This document shows positions 26,338 through 34,099 of a stretch of 64,000 bases of DNA, piece after piece. The notes below the pieces were generated by a model. That model did no database searches, was not told the origin of the DNA, and saw only the letters and a program-made list of their open reading frames with translations. Origin of the DNA: Sporolactobacillus putidus (lineage in GTDB: Bacteria > Bacillota > Bacilli > Bacillales > Sporolactobacillaceae); NCBI RefSeq assembly GCF_014647035.1, contig NZ_BMOK01000007.1:62001-126000 (forward strand), in the 5' to 3' direction. How positions within the stretch are numbered: the first letter of the stretch is position 1; each line of letters begins with the position of its first letter. The translations under genes and the position numbers were made by a program.

Positions 26338-27096
26338 TTGAAGCTTATATCTTGGAATGTTAATGGTTTTCGCGCTTTGCAGAGAAAAATGGATGTTTCT
26401 CAGTGGCTGAATGAATTGGATGCAGATGCATTATGCATCCAGGAAACGAAATTACAGAAGGATCAGGTTGACGTTCAAATACCGGGCTATTATCAATTCT
26501 GGAATGACGCGGAGAAAAAAGGCTATTCCGGTACTGCAATATTTACCCGGAAAGAACCGCTGAATGTGACTTACGGAATAGGCATTGATAAGCATGATCA
26601 CGAAGGCCGAGTGATCACCCTGGAGTATGACCCATTTTATCTGATGACCGTCTACACACCGAATGCACGGCGGGATTTGAAACGGCTTGAATACCGCCTT
26701 GAATGGGGAAAAGATTTTGTTCATTTCATCGGTGAGCTGGACAGCCGGAAACCGGTCATTTTTTGCGGGGATCTGAATGTCGCTCATCAGGAGATCGATC
26801 TGAAGAATCCGAAAAACAATATGAAAAATGCCGGATTCACGGCAGAAGAAAGAGAAGACTTCTCGCAGCTTCTTGCGGCAGGTTTTGCCGACAGCTTCAG
26901 ATATCTTTATCCTGACCGCGAGGGTGCTTATTCGTGGTGGTCTTACATGGGCAACGCGCGAGGCCGGAACATCGGATGGCGGATTGACTACTTCGTTGTT
27001 TCCAATCGATTAACTGCAAAAGTTAAGGATTCGAAAATATTGAGCGATGTTTTCGGATCCGATCACTGTCCTGTAGAACTGGATATTGCCGAGTGA
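26338..27096 (+). CDS. exoA: Exonuclease III / AP endonuclease ExoA
   Basis: A 252-aa DNA-repair nuclease of the exonuclease III family, the same length as B. subtilis ExoA. It starts MKLISWNVNGFRAL, carries the metal-binding Glu in CIQETKLQ, the GDLNVAHQEIDLKNP active-site loop and the final GSDHCPVELDI with the catalytic His. It cleaves abasic sites and trims 3' blocking groups. The TTG start at 26338 is chosen because GGAGGAG lies nine bases upstream and the protein begins exactly where homologues do. Confidence 0.93.
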   Translation: MKLISWNVNGFRALQRKMDVSQWLNELDADALCIQETKLQKDQVDVQIPGYYQFWNDAEKKGYSGTAIFTRKEPLNVTYGIGIDKHDHEGRVITLEYDPFYLMTVYTPNARRDLKRLEYRLEWGKDFVHFIGELDSRKPVIFCGDLNVAHQEIDLKNPKNNMKNAGFTAEEREDFSQLLAAGFADSFRYLYPDREGAYSWWSYMGNARGRNIGWRIDYFVVSNRLTAKVKDSKILSDVFGSDHCPVELDIAE

Positions 27097-27250
27097 GCGG
27101 ATGCCTGCCTTTCCACAAAATCAAAAAACGTACAGCGAAAGAGTAACGGCACCGACAAAAAAGCATATCGCTATAATCAGACTGCCGCTTCATTTATAAT
27201 GGTTTTTGAGCAGTTTTTCAATTGATCATTTTCGGGAAGGAATGTTATTG

Positions 27251-28372
27251 ATGTCATCTTATAGTGAATTGTTTCAGCCGCTTGATCTGCCCAATGGCGT
27301 GCGTCTTTCCAATCGAATTGCCATCGCACCGATGACGACTTGGTCAGGCAACCTTAACGGTACCGTGTCCGATCAGGAACTGGCCTACTATAAACGTCGC
27401 GCGGCGCTGGCTGCATTGTTTGTTTCGGCTTGTATTGCCGTATCGCCAACCGGGCTTGCTTTTGATCACCAGTTTATCGCCTATGACGATGCCGTGCTCC
27501 CGAGATTAAAAAAAATGGCGGAAGCGATGAAATCTGCGGGGAGCAAAGCCGTTCTGCAGATTCATCACGGCGGCAGCGAGGCAGATAAACGCTTTGTGAT
27601 CTTTAATCAAACGGTCAGTGCGAGTGCCGTACCGTCATTTTCAAATCCGGAAGAAGTGCCGGCCGCTCTGTCTGAGGAACAAATCGAGACCATCATTAAG
27701 GAATTTGGCTTTGCAGCACGACAGGCAATTAAAGCCGGTTTTGACGGAATAGAGATCCATGGGGCGAACCATTATCTGATTCAGCAATTTGTGTCCGCAC
27801 ACTTCAATCAGCGAAGCGATGAATGGGGCGGGACACTGGATAAGCGGCTGCGGTTTCCTTTTGCGGTTCTTGAAGAAGTGCAGTCGGTTGTCAAAAAATA
27901 TGCAGACGATTCGTTTATTATCGGCTATCGGTTTTCACCTGAGGAAATCCATCGTGAATACGGGTACAGCGTCGATGACACACTGCGTTTGGTCGACGGA
28001 CTGATCGAACGGGGCATACACTATCTCCACGCGTCGCAGCAGAATATTAAAACCGCACCGCACGGCAGTGAACCGGGCAGTGAAACGATTGTCCATAAGC
28101 TGGCGGAGCATATTCATGGCCGCGTTCCGCTCATTGCCGTCGGGGGCATTCATCTGCCTGAAGAGGCTGTGAACGGCCTGAACGATGGTGCGGATATGAT
28201 TGCTTTGGGCCGTGAAGTTATTATGGACCCGGACTGGACACAGAAAGTCCGTGATCAGCAGATTGATAAAATCAATGTGACGCTTTCTCCGTCCCGTCAG
28301 GAGGAACTTGTTGTTCCTGATCGGCTCTGGAAGATCATCACCCAGCCTACAGGCTGGTTCCCCCTTGACTGA
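27251..28372 (+). CDS. Old-yellow-enzyme-type NADH:flavin oxidoreductase
   Basis: A 373-aa FMN-dependent TIM-barrel oxidoreductase. Visible family motifs are RIAIAPMTTWSG near the N-terminus, LQIHHGG, the active-site GANHYLIQQFVSAHFNQRSDEWGG, and GADMIALGREVIMDPDW near the FMN-phosphate site. It probably reduces an activated alkene or a related electrophile. An ATG at 27251, nine bases after GGGAAGGA, is preferred to the nearer ATG at 27242. It is a single-gene unit with a terminator at 28411. Confidence 0.88.
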   Translation: MSSYSELFQPLDLPNGVRLSNRIAIAPMTTWSGNLNGTVSDQELAYYKRRAALAALFVSACIAVSPTGLAFDHQFIAYDDAVLPRLKKMAEAMKSAGSKAVLQIHHGGSEADKRFVIFNQTVSASAVPSFSNPEEVPAALSEEQIETIIKEFGFAARQAIKAGFDGIEIHGANHYLIQQFVSAHFNQRSDEWGGTLDKRLRFPFAVLEEVQSVVKKYADDSFIIGYRFSPEEIHREYGYSVDDTLRLVDGLIERGIHYLHASQQNIKTAPHGSEPGSETIVHKLAEHIHGRVPLIAVGGIHLPEEAVNGLNDGADMIALGREVIMDPDWTQKVRDQQIDKINVTLSPSRQEELVVPDRLWKIITQPTGWFPLD

Positions 28373-28410
28373 GGGAATCGTCTTACGAAAAATGAATATC
28401 TACCGTGAGA

Positions 28411-28446
28411 AAACGCACCGGAAGAATCAGCTTTCCGGTGCGTTTT
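28411..28446 (+). terminator. Terminator of the flavin oxidoreductase gene
   Basis: AAACGCACCGGAA pairs with TTCCGGTGCGTTT around a 9-nt loop, ending in TTTT. Confidence 0.8.
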
Positions 28447-28500
28447 CCAGGTGTATATCCCCGGCGCATGTTAGATCTCAATTGTATTGATGATAAGTTC

Positions 28501-28637
28501 AAATAAAGTTATTTACTAGGAGCAGTGTAAAGTAGCATTTTCCCGGTGAACTAAACAGCCATTCAGGAAAACAGTTATTTACTCATGCTGGCATACCCGT
28601 AGTCAACCACAGATTTCACGAAAAAAAGTTCTTTACT
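28501..28637 (+). repeat. Left-flank cluster of AAANAAAGTTATTTACT-like words
   Basis: Three copies of a roughly 17-bp AT-rich word end in GTTATTTACT or GTTCTTTACT, at 28501-28517, about 28567-28583 and 28621-28637. The same word occurs in inverted orientation at the right edge of the 82-bp array. No gene lies here. Confidence 0.7.
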
Positions 28638-28718
28638 GCTCTATAATTAGATAAATGGTCTGTTGCGTAGTAGACGGACAATGCGCAACAGTTCGATCGA
28701 ATTTAGAAAGCTGAACCC

Positions 28719-29176
28719 AATCAGGAGAAAGTTGAACCGAAACGGGAAGAAATCGAACCGAACTATTGAAAAGTAGAACCGAATCCGGCAAATGTCGAAC
28801 CGAAAATAAGAAGTTGAACCGAAACGCGAAAAAGTCGAACTGAACTATTGAAAAGTAGAACCGAATCCGGCAAAAGTTGAACCGAAAATAAGAAGTTGAA
28901 CCGAAACAGGAAGAAGTCGAACCGAACTATTGAAAAGTAGAACCGAATCTGGCAAAAGTCGAGCCGAAAATGAGAAGTTGAACCGAAACGGGAAGAAGTC
29001 GAACTGAACTATTGAAAAGTAGAACCGAATCCGGCAAAAGTTGAACCGAAAATAAGAAGTCGAACCGAAACGGGAAGAAGTCGAACCGAACTATTGAAAA
29101 GTAGAACCGAATCCGGCAAAAGTCGAGCCGAAAATGAGAAGTTGAACCGAAACGGGAAGAAGTCGAACCGAAATTC
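28719..29176 (+). repeat. Tandem array with an 82-bp period and a nested GAACCGAA sub-repeat
   Basis: The landmark CTATTGAAAAGTAGAACC recurs at 28763, 28845, 28927, 29009 and 29091, exactly 82 bp apart. Each unit is four sub-units of 19-21 bp, each beginning with GAACCGAA or a one-base variant. Copies differ by only a few substitutions. Because 82 is not a multiple of three, reading frames rotate between units, so the array is not a coding repeat. It lies between convergent genes. Confidence 0.92.
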
Positions 29177-29228
29177 AAATTGGACCAAGCTGAGTCAACA
29201 TGACAAAAAAGTTCAGCCATATATTGTC

Positions 29229-29352
29229 AGCTCTTTACTTCACTCCTATCATTTTATGAACAGTTCGACATTGCCGCGCAACAAGACCGTTTTCAGTAAA
29301 GGACTTTTTGTGTCCAGTAAACAACTTTATTTGTAAGTAAAGAACTTTATTT
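29229..29352 (+). repeat. Right-flank cluster of inverted AGTAAA-NAACTTTATTT words
   Basis: Three copies (29294-29309, 29315-29332 and 29335-29352) are reverse complements of the left-flank word; a further partial copy in left orientation (AGCTCTTTACTT) is at 29229-29240. The right copies are spaced by about 20-21 bp. Confidence 0.7.
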
Positions 29353-29647
29353 CAATACGACAATTGAACAAACCGGTGAAAAACGGTGCGTTTTTTTCTT
29401 TATTCGGCGACATTTGAACGCGTATACCAATCCTCTCAACAGTCGGAAGCCTTTTTCACCAAACTGTGAAGAAGGGCCCGGCGGCGGAGCGGGACCATGA
29501 TCTTTAGTTGTTGATTCGCTATCAAAAATTCAGGACGCATTTTGCCGGCTTAGATGAGCAAGATGGCTAATGAAACAATAAAAAAAATCGGGACGCGATG
29601 GTCTCGACTTTTAGCCGGACAGAGAGGTTCATTTTCCGGAAACCTGT
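29353..29647. other. Intergenic region without a gene
   Basis: I see no gene. ACCG and CGGT near 29375 followed by GCG and seven T's could form a weak plus-strand hairpin terminator. Confidence 0.4.
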
Positions 29648-30778
29648 TCATGGATTGGAAATGTCTTTGATTTTGTAGTGATTTTTTCCAGCCCAGTCCT
29701 CAAGCTTCAGTATGGCATTGACCACATCCTGAGCGCTGATGTTCAGCGGGTGAAGATGGATCAGGGCCTTCGGTCTGACCGTCTCGTCCGCAATCACTTG
29801 CAGCTCCTTTTGTGAAAGTGATGCTAAATTCAGATCAGCCAGCGATATCGGAAGGTTAAAGGACTTGTAAAAAGGGAGAAGACGTTTCATTTCATCCCAT
29901 TTTTGTTCAATGACCAGCTGAACCATTATTCCGTAAGCGACTTTGATCCCATGAAGAAAATGATGGGTTTCCGGACGTGCCGTAATGGCGTCGTGAACAG
30001 AGTGAGCTGCAGTTGCACGGCCGTATTCATCGCCAAAACCCCCGACCAGTCCGCTTGCCATGATGTTCGTTTCCATTACATTAATCCATTCATCGGACAG
30101 TTTGCCGTTTCTCATGTCATCAATGGCTTTTTTTGCGTATTTCAGGGGGATGTCCCGGCACAGTCGGGCAGCCTCTCGAGAGAATCTCAGAGCAAGACGG
30201 TTTTCGGTCGTGTGTGTCAGCAAGAAATCCGACTCATACCATTTTGCGAGGGTATCAGCGACACCCGCAATGAAGTAATCAAGCGGCGAATCGAGAATCA
30301 CTCTTGGTTCGACGAGCACAAGACTTGACGAATGGGGGTAAATTTCATGGCCGATCGAGGCTCCGCTGTCTGTGTAAAGGACGCTCAGGGGAGACCACGC
30401 TGCGCAATTGCTGGCCATGGTCGGCAACAGAATGACAGGATATGATCCGGCCTTATAACCCGCCGCCTTGGCCGTGTCCAAGACCTTCCCGCCGCCCAGC
30501 CCGATGATCCCGTCAACACGCTCTTCTTTCATAATTCGCATCACGCGGCCGATTTCACTGTTTGAACATTCCCCGTTGAACGACACATCCACCACTGCAA
30601 TACCCGACTTTGACAGATCAGGCAAATAAGGAAGCGCCTTTTGGAGCGACTTTGTACCGTGCAGAAAGAGCACGCGTTTGATATAGCGCGCCTTCAAAGC
30701 ATCAGCTAATCGGTCATAAGCATTTATTTCCGAGATATATTCCTGTGGGGCAATCCTTTGTACAAACTGTAATGGCAT
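29648..30778 (-). CDS. Iron-containing alcohol dehydrogenase family protein
   Basis: A 376-aa enzyme of the group III (iron-type) alcohol dehydrogenases, nearer to the glycerol dehydrogenase/YbdH branch than to primary alcohol dehydrogenases. The nucleotide-binding GLGGGKVLDTAKA is at about residue 95. Metal-site regions include GVADTLAKWYE, TAAHSVHDAI and HHFLHGIKVAYG, whose Asp and His residues are conserved in the family. The substrate is uncertain: a glycerol-like alcohol or a hydroxyacid. A GGGAGAGAG site precedes ATG 30778. A strong promoter lies upstream and acsA is divergent. Confidence 0.85.
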   Translation of the reverse strand: MPLQFVQRIAPQEYISEINAYDRLADALKARYIKRVLFLHGTKSLQKALPYLPDLSKSGIAVVDVSFNGECSNSEIGRVMRIMKEERVDGIIGLGGGKVLDTAKAAGYKAGSYPVILLPTMASNCAAWSPLSVLYTDSGASIGHEIYPHSSSLVLVEPRVILDSPLDYFIAGVADTLAKWYESDFLLTHTTENRLALRFSREAARLCRDIPLKYAKKAIDDMRNGKLSDEWINVMETNIMASGLVGGFGDEYGRATAAHSVHDAITARPETHHFLHGIKVAYGIMVQLVIEQKWDEMKRLLPFYKSFNLPISLADLNLASLSQKELQVIADETVRPKALIHLHPLNISAQDVVNAILKLEDWAGKNHYKIKDISNP

Positions 30779-30856
30779 CTTGAACTCTCTCTCCCTTATC
30801 TATCTTGAAAACAATAGAATACCAAGTAAAAACAGATTATTAAATTAAATAAGCTA

Positions 30857-30885
30857 ATTGTATACGCGTTCATTAGATCTGTCAA
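30857..30885 (-). promoter_or_regulatory. SigA promoter of the iron-type dehydrogenase gene
   Basis: On the minus strand, TTGACA (30880-30885) and TACAAT (30857-30862) are separated by exactly 17 bp, a near-consensus promoter about 80 bp before the start codon. Confidence 0.75.
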
Positions 30886-30948
30886 TTTAGATAGATTTTG
30901 AAGGAGGGCACTTTTTAAGAAAGCACAGGACCATCGAGTCGTTCTTTT

Positions 30949-30976
30949 TGATAAAAAAGAAATTACGTCGTATAAT
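30949..30976 (+). promoter_or_regulatory. SigA promoter of acsA
   Basis: TTGATA (30949-30954), 16-bp spacer, TATAAT (30971-30976), 58 bp before the start codon. Confidence 0.6.
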
Positions 30977-30977
30977 T

Positions 30978-30993
30978 ATGAAAGCGCTTAATG
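30978..30993 (+). promoter_or_regulatory. cre-like site (CcpA) at the acsA transcription start
   Basis: ATGAAAGCGCTTAATG matches the cre consensus in the core and left arm (TG-N-N-A-G-C-G), with mismatches in the last three bases; read on the other strand it ends in a perfect AGCGCTTTCAT. It sits directly downstream of the -10. acsA is a known target of carbon catabolite repression in Bacillus. Confidence 0.5.
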
Positions 30994-31033
30994 TGACAAT
31001 TCTGTGACGATTATATCGACTGGAGGTATTTAG

Positions 31034-32755
31034 ATGTTAGATCATTTTGTCTTACCGGCCGAACACGGAACACATGCCCTTGACGATGTTGAAAAAATAC
31101 GGGAGACTTTTGATTGGCGCCAGGCGGAAGCATTTTTCAGCTGGCATAAAACAGGAAAAATCAACGCAGCCTATGAAGCTGTCGATCGGCACGTTGATCA
31201 TGGCAAGGGTAATAAAATCGCGCTTTACTATTCAGATCAGAACAGGGATGAATCTTTTACTTTTTCAGAAATGAAGGTTCTGAGCGACAAAGCCGCCTGT
31301 GTTTTAAGAGAGGAGGCGGAAGTTAACAAGGGAGACCGTGTTTTTATCTTTATGCCAAGATCACCGGAACTTTATGAATTGTTTTTGGGAACGATTAAAA
31401 CCGGCGCCATTGTCGGCCCATTGTTCGAGGCATTCATGGAAGCGGCGGTCAAAGACCGTCTTGAGGACAGTGAGGCAAAAGTGCTCTGCACAACACCGGA
31501 ACTTCTGAGCCGGGTTCCCTACAAATCTCTGCCGCATCTCAAACACATTATTTTATTTGGCGACCACATCAAAGAGGATGGCTATTTTATTGATTTTCAA
31601 AAAGCGATGGCTCGTGCGAAAGAGAGTTTTCTTATTGAATGGATGGATAAGGAAGACGGTCTGATTCTGCATTACACGTCTGGATCAACCGGGAAACCCA
31701 AGGGTGTGCTTCACGTTCATCAGGCAATGGTTCAGCACGCGCAGACCGGGAGATGGGTACTCGATCTGAAGGAAGAAGATATTTACTGGTGTACCGCAGA
31801 TCCCGGCTGGGTGACCGGAACATCTTATGGTGTGTTTGCTCCGTGGCTGAACGGAGCAACCAATGTGGTTCGCGGGGGGCGTTTCAGCCCGGAAGACTGG
31901 TATGAGACGATTGAAAAGTACAAAGTCACAGTGTGGTACAGTGCGCCGACGGCATTCCGTATGCTGATGAGCGCTGGAAAAGATTTGGCGGAAAAGCATG
32001 ATCTCTCAAGTCTGCGCCATGTTCTCAGTGTGGGAGAACCGCTGAATCCGGAAGTTGTGAAATGGGGCTGGGAAGTTTATAAAAGACGGATCCATGACAC
32101 ATGGTGGATGACTGAGACAGGGGCTCATATGATCTGCAATTATCCGACGCTTGACATCAAAGCCGGATCGATGGGAAAGCCGATTCCCGGAGTCACCGCT
32201 GCAATTGTCGATGATAAAGGACGGGAGCTTCCCCCGAATACAATGGGTAATCTGGCGATCAAGAAAGGATGGCCGTCGATGATGCGGGCGATCTGGAATA
32301 ATCCGGAAAAATATGATTCATATTTTACGCCTAATGGGTGGTACGTATCCGGGGATTCTGCATATATGGACGAGGACGGCTATTTTTGGTTCCAGGGAAG
32401 AGTGGATGATGTGATTATGACGAGCGGAGAGCGGATCGGTCCCTTTGAAGTCGAGAGCAAGCTGATTGAACATCCGGCCGTTTCCGAGGCGGGCGTGATC
32501 GGCATTCCTGATCCGATCCGCGGAGAAATTATTAAAGCCTTTATCTCTTTGAGAGAAGGATTTGAAGCGAGTGAAAGATTAAAAGAGGAGATCTACTACT
32601 TTGTAAAAAATGGTCTTGCTGCGCATGCTGCGCCAAGGCAGATTACATTCAAGGATAAACTGCCGAAAACGCGCAGCGGAAAAATTATGCGTCGGGTACT
32701 TAAAGCCTGGGAACTGAATTTACCGACAGGAGATCTGTCGACACTTGAAGACTGA
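31034..32755 (+). CDS. acsA: Acetyl-CoA synthetase AcsA
   Basis: A 573-aa adenylate-forming enzyme of the same length as B. subtilis AcsA. It activates acetate with ATP and CoA. The P-loop-like motif YTSGSTGKPKG is near residue 215, DTWWMTETGAHMI near 355, the hinge GYFWFQGRVDDVIMTSGERI near 455, and the C-terminal PKTRSGKIMRR holds the regulatory/catalytic lysine that is acetylated in relatives. A GGAGG site precedes ATG 31034. Promoter and cre-like site are upstream. The acuABC genes, which adjoin acsA in B. subtilis, are not here. Confidence 0.93.
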   Translation: MLDHFVLPAEHGTHALDDVEKIRETFDWRQAEAFFSWHKTGKINAAYEAVDRHVDHGKGNKIALYYSDQNRDESFTFSEMKVLSDKAACVLREEAEVNKGDRVFIFMPRSPELYELFLGTIKTGAIVGPLFEAFMEAAVKDRLEDSEAKVLCTTPELLSRVPYKSLPHLKHIILFGDHIKEDGYFIDFQKAMARAKESFLIEWMDKEDGLILHYTSGSTGKPKGVLHVHQAMVQHAQTGRWVLDLKEEDIYWCTADPGWVTGTSYGVFAPWLNGATNVVRGGRFSPEDWYETIEKYKVTVWYSAPTAFRMLMSAGKDLAEKHDLSSLRHVLSVGEPLNPEVVKWGWEVYKRRIHDTWWMTETGAHMICNYPTLDIKAGSMGKPIPGVTAAIVDDKGRELPPNTMGNLAIKKGWPSMMRAIWNNPEKYDSYFTPNGWYVSGDSAYMDEDGYFWFQGRVDDVIMTSGERIGPFEVESKLIEHPAVSEAGVIGIPDPIRGEIIKAFISLREGFEASERLKEEIYYFVKNGLAAHAAPRQITFKDKLPKTRSGKIMRRVLKAWELNLPTGDLSTLED

Positions 32756-32763
32756 TTCATTGG

Positions 32764-32803
32764 AAAAGATGTTCATGGCGTGCGCCATCGAACATCTTTT
32801 TTT
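32764..32803 (+). terminator. Terminator of acsA
   Basis: AAAAGATGTTC and GAACATCTTTT form the outer stem around an inner ATGGCG/CGCCAT stem with a TG loop, followed by T's. Confidence 0.88.
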
Positions 32804-33021
32804 GATCCATTTTGAATCCTTTGGGACACTCATCCGAATTTTTCTGCTTATCATTGAAAATTCGTTTCGATAGAAAAGAAACACTAAAATATTCTATACT
32901 GAAATAGGAACGTTGATCGAAAAGATACCCCTGTGGCCGCTGAGCGATTCCAGTGAAACAGTGAATCTTTTCGATAGCTTTTAAGCCGGCATCAAAAAAT
33001 GAGTGAAGGGAGAAAAGGACA

Positions 33022-33984
33022 GTGGCAAAGAAAAAGGTCGTATTTGGGTTTAACGAAGAATTTTATCTACCGGATTCTTTAAAAGAGAAAATGAAAAAAG
33101 ATTTTCAGGATGCGTTTCAGTTCAGCGAAGTTAGCAGCGATAGTGAGTTGGACCGGCTAAACGATACGGATACGTTCATTGGCTGGCCGACCGACAAAAT
33201 GATTCAGGCCATGTCCCATCTGCGCTGGCTGCAGCTGCCAAGCGCAGGAGCCAATGATTTTGTGAATCATCCTTTGCTCGCGGACGATGTTGTGATAACA
33301 AATGCCAGCGGTGTCTTCGGCGTGTCGGGTGCCGAACATATCCTTGCATTAATCCTCGCCTTTGCAAGAGGGCTACCTGTACATATGAGTCAGACGGCAA
33401 AACATATCTGGCAGCCAAATGAACACTCTCTCCTGATCGAAGGATCGACTGTGGGCATCATTGGACTTGGCGACATAGGCACGGAAGCTGCCGTCCGTCT
33501 GAAAGCCTTCGGGGCTCGTGTGATCGGAGTCAGGCGTCATGTTCACAACAAACCGGACTTTATCGACCGCCTTTACGGGATGGATCAGATCAACCAGGCG
33601 CTCGGCGAAAGTGATTTTGTTGTCAATGTTTTGCCGCTGACGGCTGAGACAGACGGACTCTTTGATTCCGACCGATTTACACGCATGAAACAGGACGCAT
33701 TTTTTATTAACGTCGGCAGAGGACAGACGGTGGATGAGCGTGCCCTAATTCATGCGCTGACAACCGGAAAGCTTGGGGGCGCAGGGCTCGATGTAACTTC
33801 TGAAGAACCTTTGCCTAAAACGAGTGAATTATGGGATCTGCCCAATATAGTGATCACCTCCCATTCTCTCGGCATTGCCCCGGGGAAACCGGAAAGGCTT
33901 GCTGCTCTGATCAGGCGGAATCTAGGAAACTACAGAGACAAAAAGCCGCTTGTGAATAGAGTTAATCGAAAGCTCGGCTATTAA
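33022..33984 (+). CDS. D-2-hydroxyacid dehydrogenase (NAD-dependent)
   Basis: A 320-aa protein of the D-isomer-specific 2-hydroxyacid dehydrogenase family. The NAD-binding motif is GIIGLGDIGTEAAVRLKAFG (about residues 148-167). Catalytic regions include VNVLPLTAETDGLF, FINVGRGQTVDERALIHAL with Arg, and a His in ITSHSLGIAPG near the C-terminus. Here the usual Glu-His pair region reads SEEPLP and SHSLG. It could reduce 2-ketoacids such as hydroxypyruvate or phenylpyruvate. The GTG start has AAGGGAG upstream. It stands alone. Confidence 0.82.
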   Translation: MAKKKVVFGFNEEFYLPDSLKEKMKKDFQDAFQFSEVSSDSELDRLNDTDTFIGWPTDKMIQAMSHLRWLQLPSAGANDFVNHPLLADDVVITNASGVFGVSGAEHILALILAFARGLPVHMSQTAKHIWQPNEHSLLIEGSTVGIIGLGDIGTEAAVRLKAFGARVIGVRRHVHNKPDFIDRLYGMDQINQALGESDFVVNVLPLTAETDGLFDSDRFTRMKQDAFFINVGRGQTVDERALIHALTTGKLGGAGLDVTSEEPLPKTSELWDLPNIVITSHSLGIAPGKPERLAALIRRNLGNYRDKKPLVNRVNRKLGY

Positions 33985-34022
33985 TACAGGTAATTAATGG
34001 GAAAAAATCATTTGATTCTATG

Positions 34023-34060
34023 CTAAAAAGCCCAACGTGTCATACCTTTGGGCTTTTTAG
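34023..34060. terminator. Bidirectional terminator between the dehydrogenase and glycosyltransferase genes
   Basis: CTAAAAAGCCCAA pairs with TTGGGCTTTTTAG around a 12-nt loop; A and T tracts serve both strands of this convergent pair. Confidence 0.85.
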
Positions 34061-34099
34061 CAAATATAAAATGCAGCAGGGTTGCCTTCATCAGATCGT

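Noticed and set aside
28719-29176. CRISPR array
   Set aside because: The repeat units abut each other with no unique spacers, sub-units are internally related, and no cas gene is nearby.
28927-29336. Proteins encoded by the 82-bp repeats on either strand
   Set aside because: The period is not a multiple of three, so frames rotate between copies; there are no ribosome sites and the composition simply mirrors the repeat.
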